64,000 bases of DNA from Posidonia oceanica (Eukaryota > Streptophyta > Magnoliopsida > Alismatales > Posidoniaceae). A program made the position numbers and the translations under genes. The stretch's first letter is position 1. Every line of letters begins with the position of its first letter. The notes beneath the pieces are model-generated. The model saw only the letters and a list, made by a program, of their open reading frames with translations, searched no databases and was not told where the DNA came from. This document shows positions 34,643-46,034 of this stretch, piece after piece. The stretch is taken from contig JAZBRS010000014.1 in assembly GCA_037176725.1 (NCBI GenBank), positions 76,986,501 to 77,050,500 of the forward strand, written 5' to 3'.

Positions 34643-35533
34643 CTAAGGGGCGACTGCGGAAGTCTGCCCAGGGCGACTGCAGAAGTCTGCCCCTGGCGTG
34701 TAGTAGTCAGGTGCATGTGGCGCATGTTCTTGTCGTTCTTTTGGTTTGCGCCCCATCCTTGCTTTCAGAGAGTTAAAGTCAGACTCATTCTAACCCGTTC
34801 CAGGCGGTGTGCCCCTGGTGGCTTTGTTTAGGAGTGAGGCTAGCAGATGCCCTCCTCCTCTTGAAGCGTGGCTGCCGATGTGCTCTGTAGTAACCTCTCC
34901 CTCATAACTGTAGTGCTCGTGACTACCCCTAATGTGTTCGTTTGTAGAATCGGGCAGCTTGGGAGGAGGATCAGCTCTTGCTTGGGCTGCTTGGAGAGCT
35001 TGGCAGAGTGAACTGAGTGCAGCTTCTGCTTTATACCAGTCTGAATCAACGTATTCATCATAGATGGGCAACTAGTCTTCTTCTGTTAAGCCTTAGAACA
35101 TTTGAGCGTCCACTGTCTCCTCGTCGAGCCAATCTATGTCAGTGTACTCATCATAGATAGGCGACCAGTCACCTTCCATTAAGTTCTGGGGCACATGAGG
35201 ATTCAGAGTAGGTGTTGAGGGCACCTTAGGATTAAGGTCCTCTTTGCTTGATGGGCTTTGTTCTGAATTTGCTCGTATGCACTGGATGTTTGCAAGCTCA
35301 GATCGAGTAGCGGATAAGATGATCTCTGCATCCGCATGAGCCACTCAATGGTTGAACGAGGGTTCTTGATGTATCTATTGTTGTCCTTGTTGAGCCGCCT
35401 TTAGTCTTGCTTTGAGCTCAGGCCACATGACATCACCATTGTCATTAAGATTATGAACTTTATCTTTGACGGTGAAGCATTCTTCAAGGGTGTGCCCGCT
35501 GTTTTGGTGGTAAGGGCAGTACTTGGATATATC
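34643..35533 (-). pseudogene. gag: gag of element D, C-terminal part with zinc knuckle
   Basis: Continues, after solo LTR E, the frame that starts at 43120; subtracting 5,823 inserted bases keeps it in phase. It opens with a zinc knuckle CPYHQNSGHTLEEC (CX2HX4HX4C, 35477-35518), then a Lys/Gln-rich stretch, then an acidic linker with an internal duplication, PIYDEYTDIDW and PIYDEYVDSDW (about 35160 and 35070). In-frame stops interrupt it (TAG near 35375, TGA near 35348, TAA near 35093, TAG near 34790). The last TAG (34643-34645) ends the frame with no pol behind it. Confidence 0.8.
35529..35533. repeat. Target-site duplication ATATC (left) of solo LTR E
   Basis: Identical to 41352-41356 on the other side of the LTR; the duplication splits the gag reading frame of element D. 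Confidence 0.95.
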
Positions 35534-38500
35534 TGTAGCGATCCCGATCGGAATCAGGCTCGCTGATTTAGCGGCGATTGGATCCGAGGAAGAGGCTCAA
35601 CTCGAAAACGCTTAAAATCGAGGAGAAAAAGGAAAGATAAGACAAATCAGAGTCGCGACCATGTCTATTAACGGGAGACAAGGAAAACTGGGGGAAATGC
35701 GTGAATTAACACGCAAAACCGAGCAAGAAATGCAAAGCAAAGCAATGCAAAGGAAAACAGATGCAAACAAATGCAAATGAGATGACTCTAGCCTAGGATA
35801 AGGGCAGTACGGTCATTGCGGGCCAGAAGACAGGGCAAGGACTCCTGTTACGCGCGGGGAAGGTGTTAGGCACCCCCGACACGTCCGAGAATCGGTCTTT
35901 CTAGGCTTACGCTCGCATACTCAGGAAAATGCAGGATTGAATGCCTATGTGCCTATAAATGCCTAAATCAATGCTCAAGGTGTGCTCTAAGTGGGAAGAA
36001 ACAAAGCAAGGAAGTAAACGTGCTCTCTAAGTGCTCAGCTACGCCGTCTGTGTTCCGAACTAGGCGAAACCTAGCTCGTGAGAACTCCAGACAGTAAGCA
36101 TCACAGCCCTATATGCAAATGCAAGCGAGAAAGCAAAACAACGAGGAAACCATGCAATGCAGTCGACATGCAAGGGAAAACGGCGTAAAACACGCAAAAC
36201 TAGACGAGAAAAGAGCAAGGCACGTAGAACGGAGCAAAAGAACAAAGCCGGCACGCAAAACAGGCGGGAAAGCAAGGCAGCATGCAAAACGAGACAAGGA
36301 AGCAAAGAGGCATGCAAAACGGTGCAAAAGCGAGAGCGGCACGCAACACAAGCGAGAAAGCAAGGCAACACGCAAAACAAGGCAGGAAAACAGAGGGGCA
36401 CGCAAAAGGGTGCGAAAACGAGAGCGGGCACGCGAAACGGTGCCAAAACAGCGAAGCAAAAACCTCAGAAAAGCCATGCGAATGCAAGAATGCAGAAAAG
36501 ATCAGAAGAGACCAAAGGGGAGGCAAAACAACATATGTGTAAGAACAGACGTCGTTTAGGACCGCTCAGAGTAGGTGTGAAGACCTACGGAGGGGAGAGT
36601 GTGCAAACGGAGGGATTACCACCTCTTTGCGACTGCTTCCCGCTAAACCGTTCCACGGTGTGTCTTGCCCGCTGCCCAAAGCTCGCGATGCGATCGGATC
36701 GTGGAAAAGGGGGAAGAAAGTCACATTAAGTGGCAAATCCAAGGAAAACTCAACACAAAACACACAGGGATACGCGAAACGAGGATTTGGAGATAGAAGC
36801 AGAAAGGGGAGGCCCTATTCTACATGCTCAAAGAGACAGAAAGCGAAAACAAGGAAAACTGTGCAAATGGCATGCAAATGAATGCAATGCAGGGGTTCAG
36901 GGGGACATACCTGGAAATCCGGGAGCCTGATCTGAAATCCGTCTGGTCCATGCTGAAGGGCGCTTTGCTGCGGTCGCCTGGGCAGCTCACTTGAGAAGAT
37001 CCAACGGCCGGATCGGAAGATATCGCAGCTTCAAGGCAGGAGGGCCAGAACAGGGGAGAAGAATAGATCTAAGTGTTCAGGAGGTCCTAGGGGTGTGCAA
37101 AAAGGTCCTCCCAGGTGAAGGGGAGCTAAAAGTGCTTAGTGTGTGCAAGAAGATGCTGAAATGCAAGACTAGATGAATGCAGGATGCATGCAAAAGCAAG
37201 AAAAAGCAAAGAGAAGACACTGGGAAAAGCCAGGAGTTCAGAAAGCATTTTGAAAAAGAAAGGGGCTAAAAATGCAAATTTTCCAGAAAACAGGGGTCCA
37301 CAGGAAAGGATTTTGAAAACAGGGGAGGACAGGGGTCCATTTTGCAAAAAACTAGGCTCAGAAAGCTGTTTTGAAAAGAGGGTATGCTTTGAAAGAGGTT
37401 TTGAAAGCAGAAAGGGATCAGAAAGCAATTTTAAGAAAATTGGGGTCTAAAATGCAAATTTTCCAGAAAACAAGGTTCTGGGGAGTCTGGGAATACTAGT
37501 GGAGGGTCTATATGCAATTTGGTAGGCATAGGAGCTAGAATGCAACCTAGGGGCAAAATGGTCTTTCTACATGGTTTTTGAAAGATGCAAGGACCTATGT
37601 GTGATTTTTAAATCATGCAGGGGTCAAATATGCAATTTTATATGGAAAACATGCTCTGAAAATCAAGGAACAGGACTGCAGTGTAATTTTGGAAAAAACA
37701 GGGGCAAAAATGCAATGCAATAAGCTAAAATGCATGCAGCACAGTTACTGTCCATTTAAAATGGACCTACATGCAAAAATGCAAAACCAGGGGGTAAAAT
37801 ATGCAATGCAGTATGCAAAAATCAAAAATAAAAGCTAAGTTCCTACAGTGCGTGGACCTATATGCAAAATCAGAAACATGCAGGGGGCCAGAATGCAATG
37901 CAGTATGGCAAAATATATGCAAATAAATGAACTGATTATGAGCAGGACTTACATGCAAAAATCGAAAGTAGAGGGGCTAAAATGCAAAATATTATAACTG
38001 CACAGTACAGTAATAGGACTAAAAGGCAAATATAGAAAAGCAAGAATAAAAGTTGCAATCTAGCATGGTATTTAATTAAAAACTAAGCACATTAAATGAC
38101 AGAAGGACTGAAATGCAAAAATTAAAAAACTTAAACCAGATCAGCAATATTTACACCTAAAACTATATTAACAGAGAAATAAATGAATAGTGCTGGCCGG
38201 CGGTGGCTGGCACTGTAGCAGTGAGCCACCGGCGCTTGCCACCACCGGCACAGGAGGGCTGCGGGCGTCCGGACCGGCGGAGAACGACGTCGGCGATCGT
38301 GCAGAGCTCCGGGGATCGACTGGAGACCGCTCCGCTGGCCGGAGCATCCGGAGATCAGGAGACCGGCGCCGGAGAAGAAGAGAAGACCGGCGAGCTGCAG
38401 ACGGAGCTGGAAGGCTCGGAGTCCGGTTCTGACCGGCGGAGAAGTAGCAGGAGGAGGAGAGAGAGCGGGGGAGGGCGAGAGGTACCTGCGGTGGCGTCTG

Positions 38501-41351
38501 GAGAGTGCTCCCGACCTCGGCAGGGTCGGAGCCGGCCGGCGGTCCTCGTCCGGTCGCTGCGGTGGATGCTGGCGGCTCGCGGTGGTCGGAACGCCTTCAG
38601 GACGAAGCTCCGGAGCTTCCCAGACGATCAAGCGAGGCTTCTACGGCTCGAACGGAGGAATGCAATTTATGGGTTGACTGTGAGCTGCCGGAGGCCGGGT
38701 GAGCGGTCTGTTGCTCCTCGGCTTGGCTGGAGTGCTCCGGGGGATTGCTGGAGTGCTGGCAGAGAGGTTTGAGTGCTTTGGAATGGGTTCTGGTGCGAGT
38801 GGAGAGGAATTGGAGGTTCGGGCTGGTTTCTGTCAGAAATAGGGCAAGGTGTTTGTGGTGTGGCTTAAGACCTGTGGTGGATGAGAAGGTCTGATGGCTG
38901 GGGCTTTGGAAAGGTGGAGGATAGGTGAGTAGCTGGGTGTAGTTTAGGAGGATGCTGTGGATTGTGGAGGAGGGAATTATGGAATGAGTTCAGTTGGGTT
39001 GCAGATGGAAAGTTAGGTGGTCCGAGGGCAGTTTTGTGGGTGGAAAGGCTGGGAAATGATGAAGGGAAATGGCTATGTGTTGGGTGAAGTTGGGGGAGTA
39101 ATTGGGAGGTGGATGAAGGCCGGAAAGGGATTTGGTTTTCTGGAAACGAAAGAAGGAAGTTTTCTGAAGATCTCAGAGGGAATTGGAGGAGGATTGGGCG
39201 TGGGAATTGGGCTGAGACTGAGGCTCCTCTCCGGGATGCTGGAGACTCCCTCAAACACTCTCTTCTGCTCTCTCTTCTCTCTGGAATTGGAAGAAATGCA
39301 GAGGAGAAGGAAGGAATGCACAGGTGGGGAAGAAGTTGGAAATTCTGGTTTTGGGATTGCTCTCTCACTCTCTGGTTCGCTCTTGCACTGTCACACTTGC
39401 TCACTCTGGTTCCGCTCACTCACACTGGTTCCGTCTGGCCCTCTCGATTGAAGGGAGGACGGGAGGCTTATATCCGGAGCTGCTGCTGGGCGCGAGCTGA
39501 TGAATTCAAACTCGGCCGGCGATCACTGCAGCAGAGGGGACAGGGCGACCAGCTCCGGAAAAGCCGCGGAGAGGAAGGAGGGGCGGCGAGCTCTGTGGAT
39601 TGATAAGACGGAGGCTTGAATTTCGAATGAGGAGGGAAGGCTGTTGCAGCTGGCCGCGGGAGAAACGCTGAAAAAAGAAAATGCAGAAGGAGAAGGAGGA
39701 AGAAGGAGGGGCGTGGGCCGGACTGAGCTGCGGGCCGAGAAAAAAAGGAGGAAAAATTGAAGGAAAAAAAGGAATGGGCCGACGGGCCTAGAAAGGAAAA
39801 GAAAGAAAGAAGGAAAAGAAGAAAGAAAGAGGGGGGGAAAAGAAAGGGGAAATAAAATTGGTAAAAAAGAACTAAAAATAAATAAAAATAATGGGGAGGT
39901 TGTGATGTAGATTAGGATTTTAATTAAATTTTTTAATGGCCATTTTGGGTTGATTAATGTGTTTTGGGCTTGATTAGGGTTTTGGTTTTGCTTTTAATTA
40001 GTTTTCACTTGATTAAATGTTTGTTAAACCTTTTTTTTAAATTGTTTTAAAAATTGTATTCCCTTGTTGGACACTTAGAATATTGATTAGGATTTTTTTA
40101 GGATTTGTTTTCCCATTAATCAGGATTGTTTTTAGGTTTTTAAGTTTTAGCCTTCTTAGGGTTTTTTCTTTCTTAAGTCTTTTAAGTTATGCTTTGATTT
40201 TTATTTGTTTATTTTTCTTGAAGTTTTTAGTTAGATTTTTCTGGCTTGATGGGGTGTTTTTAAGTCTTTCAGATGTGTTTTTCTCTTCTTTTTTAATTAA
40301 GTTTTTAACTTGTTTTTCTTATGTTTATTAGGTTAAGTCTTTTGCCTTCTTTAATTACTTGTTTTAGTGTTTGATTTTTAATTCTTCTTTTTTAGGGTTT
40401 GTTTTTTAATTCTTTTAGTGTGGTTTTTACTTTTGCTGGGTTTAGATCTCATTTTAGTTTTTTCCTTGATTTTTCAGTGTTTTCTTTTGATTTGTTTTGC
40501 ATTTTTTAGCTTGCATGTTTGGTTTTTCTTTTAACTTGATTTAGTTAAGTTTAAGTTGTTAATTGCTTGTTTAACATTTTTTAATTGTTTTTCTTAGGGT
40601 TCTGATTTGTTTCTTTTGTGTTTTGAGATTTTACAGATTTTTATGGGTTTTTGTGGATTTTTGCAGAAGGGAGAAAAGGAAAAGAAAAGGAAGAAAGAAA
40701 TGGAAAAAAAGAGGGAGATAAGAGGAAAAGAGATAGGTTGGAGGAAAACGATTTTTTAAAATTCAGAAAAAGTGTTAAAAATAAAGTAAAAATAGGGATA
40801 AGATAGAGGCAGGATAGAAGCACAGAGGGGACCCACAGCCAGACCAGAAAAAGGATAAGAAAGGGATGAAGAGGGAGATGATAATCAGGAGAGAGAGAGG
40901 AGAGAGAAAATGATAATCCCGGAGAGAGAAAAGGATAATTTGGGTGAAAGAGGGTCTTAATGGTCTTGGAATGGGGTGAGAATTGGTGAGTGGGTAGTCT
41001 ACGATTTGAAGTCTTGGTTCTAAAGTTTTGGTTTGATTCTAAGGAGGTTTTGGAGGGGTTTCAAGGTGTAGAAAAAGGGTAGTTTCACCTAGGTTTTCTA
41101 GGGTTTTTGGGAATGGGTTAGGTTTGGAAATTTCTAAGTTCTTGGGTAGGTTTGTTGGGTGGATAGTGGTGGATTTTCCTATGGTTTTTGGTTAGGTTTT
41201 GAGGTTGAGAAGGGGGGTAAAGGTTTAGGTCAAAACAGGCCGATTTTGAAGGGTAGAGAGGAGGATTAGGGTTAGGGTTTGGTTGGGGTTTGATCCAGCA
41301 ATCACCAAGAGGGCTCCAAGGGTCCGGGCCTGCCAAGATGGGGTGTCAACA
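35534..41351 (-). mobile_element. Solo LTR E of the A/B family
   Basis: 5,818 bases from TGTTGACACC (41351, minus) to GATCGCTACA (35534), flanked on both sides by ATATC, with no PBS, coding region or second LTR. Such solo LTRs arise by recombination between the two LTRs of an element. Internal landmarks match A: TATA at 39467-39472 (minus), donor-like CGCAG|GTACC (38486/38485), GCAT array 37190-38130, donor CAG|GTATG (36911/36910), 31-base array 36160-36460, conserved segment 35834-35909. More diverged from A's LTRs than these are from each other. The long frames inside are repeat artefacts. Confidence 0.95.
39467..39472 (-). promoter_or_regulatory. TATA box of solo LTR E
   Basis: Minus-strand GGATATAAGCC, identical to the A LTR box. 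Such a solo LTR can still act as a promoter, here reading away from gag of D toward lower coordinates. Confidence 0.55.
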
Positions 41352-41356
41352 ATATC
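41352..41356. repeat. Target-site duplication ATATC (right) of solo LTR E
   Basis: Second copy of 35529-35533. Confidence 0.95.
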
Positions 41357-43120
41357 AGTGTTAGGATAACTCGAACTGGGCTGTGGGAGCTGCAGATCTC
41401 CACTTTCAATCAGCATCCTGAATGTATCGTGGATTGATTCAGGAAGTGGAGGATAGTTTTGCCTCTAAGGGCCTTTGTAGCTTCGTGGAGGAGGGACGCT
41501 ATGATAGTTCCTCTGCCCCTGTGGTTGCCCCTGGTATCTTTGCTGGGCATGTACTGGATAATCAGGTGGCTGTTGTTGTTGGTGCTGCATTGACTGCACT
41601 AACTGCCCCTGGTACTGCACTGGTTGGCTTAGGTACAACTCTGGCTAATATTGGGTTGGTTGCCCTTTGGCCAAGAGTGATTGCTCAGACTGGTATTGGC
41701 CCTTCTGCTTCTACTAGATTGAGACTTGTGCCATGTCACTAGTGATCCCTTCAAGTGTATAGCCAGTGCCCTTCTTTTTGCCCCTTCCCTCGAGCTCTAA
41801 GAATGGTAGATCCTCTTTGTGACGGAGGATCCTTGCAGCGCGTTCATGTAACTGAGGGTGTGTTTGGAGGTCACTCATCAATAGCCCTGTTCTAAGTGCT
41901 CCTGTAGCGTTTCGGGCGATGATCTCGACTGCTTGGCTTTCAGGAATATAGCATTTAGATTTTGCAGCCATGTCTCTCCATCTACTTGCAAAAGTGGCGA
42001 ACTCCTCATCAGGTTTCATCTTTGCAGCGAGGAGGTCGCTCATTGTACGCTCATGCTGGATGCGATGGACATATTGGCACAGAAATTTCTCCTAGACCAT
42101 CTTGAAGTCACTGAGATCATACGCTGTGAGCGTGTTGAACCATCCCAGTGCTTCTCCTTCCAAGCTTTTAAAGAAGAGGTAGATTATAAGCCCATTATCA
42201 TATTGATAGGGTAGAGCGTCTATGGCAAATGTGGCTAGATGGCCCCTTGGATCCTCTATTCCACTGTATTTCCTCATTTTTGGCATTTTGAATCCAGGTG
42301 GAAGAACAAAATGAGGAAATTTCGACGTGTCAAACCCTATCGGTGCTTTAGATGTAACTCCCACCTCTGTGAGTGCCTCAGAGATCATTCTCTTGATGTC
42401 CTGTCTTGGCATGGCATATTGCCTCTGGCTCGGGTGTCTTTGTGTCTATGGTAATGACAAGTTATGTTGTGGGGGAAGGAAGGATGACTGAGGTTGTGTA
42501 GGGTAGTATTGTGTGTTAATAGGAGGTTGTTGTGGATGGAAGATTGATGATGGGAGTGGAGTGGGGTAGTATTGGGTATTAGCGGGAGGTTGTGGCATGT
42601 ATTGGGTTGTATATGGCGGAGTTGGATGGATGTAAGGGTAGGTGGGCGTTGTGTGGTACGGTGGGTAGGAACCTTGGTTAGGGAAGGTAGGGTCTGGTAT
42701 GGCATGTGTATAGACTGGTGTATGGAGTAAGTGGTTGTGGTGTTCTTGGATTGTTGAAGTTTGTGGGTTTGTGTAGGTACAGTGTTGTTGAGCCAGGGAC
42801 TGCCGGACCTCGTTGATTTCCTCCTCAGTTGGATGAAAGGTAGTTACGATGGGAGGCACTACACGGGAAGTCAACTCCATCTGTGTAAACTCAGGCTGAG
42901 TGTTCTATGTTTGAAATTGGCTTGTCTCTCTTCCTTCTTCGGTATTGTAATCGAAGGGGATGGAGACGTGCAGGAACTGTTGCCGCCCTGTTGCATGCGA
43001 GAACCGAGGGGTTCCCAACCCTTCCGCTTGTGGAGTTGAGTCCGTGTAGGAGAACCCATCGGGGCCTAGAGTCGGTTGCACCATAGAGGTGGAGGTAGAT
43101 GATGCGCCAGTGTACTCCAT
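41352..43120 (-). pseudogene. gag: gag of element D, N-terminal part and capsid domain
   Basis: Starts at ATG 43120-43118 (product MEYTGASSTSTSM). Order: Ser/Thr-rich start, a Pro/Tyr/Gln-rich tract (about 42830-42450), a capsid-type gag domain (about 42400-41800) with GEALGWFNTLTAYDLSDFK and EFATFASRWRDMAAKS, then a Gln-rich stretch up to the inserted LTR. All parts share one frame, broken by TAG at 42905-42907, 42446-42448, 42092-42094, two adjacent TAGs near 41711, and further TAGs near 41640 and 41470. Most sit in Gln-rich surroundings, so CAG codons are the likely source. Its sequence differs from Gag of A/B, so D is a distinct lineage. Confidence 0.85.
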
Positions 43121-44529
43121 TATTTTCTTTTTTCTTTTCTTTTTCATTTTTTTCTTTCTTTTTTTTTTCTTTTCCTTTTTTCTTTCTTCTCTTTTGCTTT
43201 CTTTTCTTTTTTTTCTTTTTTTCTAGACTATTACAGACTATTACAGGAGATTAAAAAGAAATTACAGATTCAATTAACACTAATTAATACAGACCCGGTT
43301 GAATAAAGGAAAATAAACAAAACTAAAACAATTTGTGCCTGCAATCCCGTGGACAATAATAAGTGAACCCCTCAATCAATGCACTGAAATGCAAGGTTCC
43401 CCTGTGGTCGCCTGAATGTCAAGCGGCCATACAAGTCGCTATTTTCACTAGCAGCTGAGCGAGGCGCCTTCTGAATAGGCGGCTATGCCTCTTGTTCAGT
43501 CAGCAAACCAGGTCTGTCTTGGACAGACCACGCAACAGTCAAGAAAAATAACGAAAAACAGGTTTCAAACAGTACGTTGTTTTTACTTGTTTAAGTGTTT
43601 AATCAATGGATTGATTAATTAAACCTGCATGGGTCACAAGTAACTGGGGTTGGTTGGCTTTAAGGTACTCCTCCATGACCTTCTCTAGGGTCCACCAAGA
43701 GGGCCTAGATGGGGGGCTTGTCTATCTAAAGAGGGACCCTCCACCTAGGATTCTGTCCTTAGGCTCGGCACTTAGCAAACCACAAAAAAACAATAAATAA
43801 ACACGAAATATTAAAGTGTAAAGTATCTACCAAGTTTTACTATTGACTCAGGGAGAGAGAGGAGTCAATAATAACACTTGGGACACATTGAGATCTTGAT
43901 CTAACTATTGCAGTTAACGCTGAGTATGGGAGAGCGACTTGCACTGGCCCGGGTTCGCTCAGGTTAACTATTCTAGCTAGAGGAAGACTTCCTCAAGGAA
44001 CTTCAACTTTAATACTAAACAATTAGTTTCCACCTTAAGGGTGGACACAAACAAATCTAAAAACTGTTAAAAAACTAAAACATGGTCGACATGAATAGTT
44101 GTTTTCTTTTTTTAATTAATTTTTTTTTGCAACTGCAGATCTAAAAATACAACACAAATTACAGGGAAAAAAACTAAGGATCTGCAGTGAAAACAAAATG
44201 GACTCTGGGTCGCCTGTAATGGCGGCGCCCCTGTCGGTCGCCTCTTGGAGAAGCAGCTAAGACAGGCGCTCCTTGAATAGGCGGCTCACGGCCACAGTCT
44301 TCTGACCTCAATAAAATAGTCCCAACTTTGGACCTGGGGATTTAACTGATGTCAGAAACAAAAAAAAAAACGAGAAAAAGGTTTAGGAGTCGTGAAAACC
44401 TAATCGCACGATCACCCAAACCAAAAAAACTACACCTAGATCTATAAGAATAATGGAAAGGAAGGAAGGAACTTACTTACGTAGCATGAGGGTTGGCTAA
44501 AGTCGAGTCCCACCGTGATCGCTAGAAAC
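43121..44529 (-). other. Untranslated leader of element D
   Basis: No gene. Directly upstream of gag is a long TTTTCTTTTC run (about 43125-43235; purine-rich on the sense strand). Short AGTCGCC/GGCGGCT-type segments appear near 43430-43495 and 44210-44285, as in the D LTR. Next to the LTR end (44529 leftward, minus) TAGCGATCACGGTGGGACTC may be a decayed primer-binding site whose initial TGG became TAG; this is weak. Confidence 0.6.
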
Positions 44530-45190
44530 TGTAGATGGATTTTTGGGGTGTTGAAGATGAAGATGCCGGCGCTTCCACGTATGTCGACAGCTTAGTTGTG
44601 ATCGCCACTCGCCTTTGGATAGACAAGACACCTAGGGAGAGATTGTGAAGATGTGGGTCCTCTGACCACTAGATCGATGACTGGATGTCGTCTAGCGGCC
44701 TCCTCGTGCTACGTAAGCGTTTTCCTTCCTTCAAAACAAATAAGCAAAAACAAGAGATCTAGATAAGTTGGTGTGTAGTAAATGATAACAAAGAAGAACA
44801 GAGAATACTAGAAACAAATAGATCTAATACTAACCGGGGGTTGTTCCCTGCATGCATATGCTATGGGTCCTATTTTAAGGAATGCAATATAAGATGTAAT
44901 GAAAAAGATTGGAAGAATACTCCCTTCACCCTCATACTGTATGTAGTGGAGTAGAAGGGGAGGCACGGACGGAGCTCCGGCTAGGCTTGAGATCTCTGGG
45001 ATCGTAGTTGAGATGTAGTGATCTCTGGGATCTTGGGTTTCTCTTTTGAAGGTGGAAACTAGGGTTTCTGGCTTGGAAACTCTAGCTATTTGAAGGTGGA
45101 AGCTCAAAACCCTGAAAACCTAAAGGGAATTTCTCTAAGATAGGTTTTCCTCACAATTGGTCGGGGGTTCAAACACTGACCCACGGGGTC

Positions 45191-45198
45191 TATTTATA
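45191..45198 (-). promoter_or_regulatory. TATA box of element D 5' LTR
   Basis: Minus-strand CTATAAATAGACC; would drive gag of D. Confidence 0.75.
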
Positions 45199-45259
45199 GA
45201 CTCCAAGGGGTGTGGGTGGTTAACACATAGAAATTTCTAGAAAAAGTGGCAATTATGGC

Positions 45260-45675
45260 CAATCGCCGCATGGGTAGGCGACTAAGGCTAGCAACTGCCC
45301 AGTCAAACGTGGAGAAAATCGTAGAAATTCGGTTGACGGGAGCCGCCATCATTAGTCGTCGGTTGGAGTGGTGCCTAATGGTCAAGGATCGTGGGGAAGA
45401 CCGAGGCAGTTCCGCAACCGTCTAGTCGCCTGTTGAGGTGGCGCCTAAAGGTTGAGGGGTTAGTGGGAATTGATCATGGAAAAGCAACTGCCAGAGCGGT
45501 TATGACTGTTAGTCGCCCCTTTGGATGACGCCTAGCTTAGTCGCCTGCTGATGGGGTGCCTAGCTGGGTCACCTCCTCAGTTGGTTACTAAGGAGCTCGC
45601 CTGTTGGAAGGACATCTGTCCTAGTCACCTGCTGAAAGGGCGCCTATCATGGTCGCCTCCTCAGCTGGCAACTAA
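45260..45675. repeat. AGTCGCC/GGCGCC stem-loop series in element D LTR
   Basis: About eight imperfect units, for instance AGTCGCCTGTTGAGGTGGCG (45423) and AGTCGCCTGCTGATGGGGTG (45537), each pairing (G)TCGCC or TCACC with GG(C/T)GCC or GGCGAC about ten bases on. Also in the split copy at 31425-31830. Confidence 0.7.
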
Positions 45676-46029
45676 TAAGCTCAGGTCATTTCCAGCCCTA
45701 TTTTCCATGTTTTGGCCAGAGAAACAAACTAGAAGGCCGGGAAACTACAGATAGTCTATGAAATCAAGAAGGCATCTCTGTTAACTCAAATCTGCCACGA
45801 ATCTGAGTAGAAATAAAGGATATTCAGGGTACTTAGACTTGCCACGAGTCTGAGTGAGTTGGCTCTGCCACAGCTAACAACCTGAGTCAAGGTAGGATCA
45901 AGTGATGCTTTGAAGAAATCAAGGAAGATCTGGAAAATGTGTTGTTAAGCCTTAGACATGTGATCTTTGGTGCCTCAGAAGTCCCTGTCCTCTATGAACT
46001 CTGGGAAATGTGAAAATGGGATATCTACA

Positions 46030-46034
46030 GCTAT
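46030..46034. repeat. Target-site duplication GCTAT (right) of element D
   Basis: Matches 6639-6643. Confidence 0.9.

Larger units (their letters stand above)
6644..46029 (-). mobile_element. Element D: complete gag-only Tat-like retrotransposon holding two insertions
   Basis: Ends TGTAGA...TCTACA, flanked by GCTAT on both sides. After removing element A with its duplication (24,051 bases) and solo LTR E with its duplication (5,823 bases), 9,512 bases remain: two LTRs of exactly 1500 bases, a gag of about 2.65 kb, and non-coding internal DNA. On the minus strand the order is 5' LTR (44530-46029), leader, gag (43120 to 34643), about 2.4 kb without coding potential, polypurine tract (32195-32211), 3' LTR. 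I see no protease, RT, RNase H or integrase. It would need enzymes from another element. Confidence 0.9.
44530..46029 (-). mobile_element. Element D 5' LTR (intact, 1500 bases)
   Basis: Minus-strand TGTAGATATCCC...CCATCTACA. Uninterrupted paralogue of the 3' LTR that A split. TATA box 45191-45198 (minus) puts U3 at about 0.84 kb. The U3 has a run of short stem-loops of type AGTCGCC, loop of about 10, GGCGCC (about 45260-45670). Confidence 0.95.

Noticed and set aside
36113..36729. Long plus-strand open frames (148 and 190 codons) rich in Lys, Arg, Thr and Gln; likewise 53147-53734 minus
   Set aside because: They run over the about 31-base LTR array, whose period keeps several frames open on both strands. 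No domain, and they move or break in the sister LTRs.
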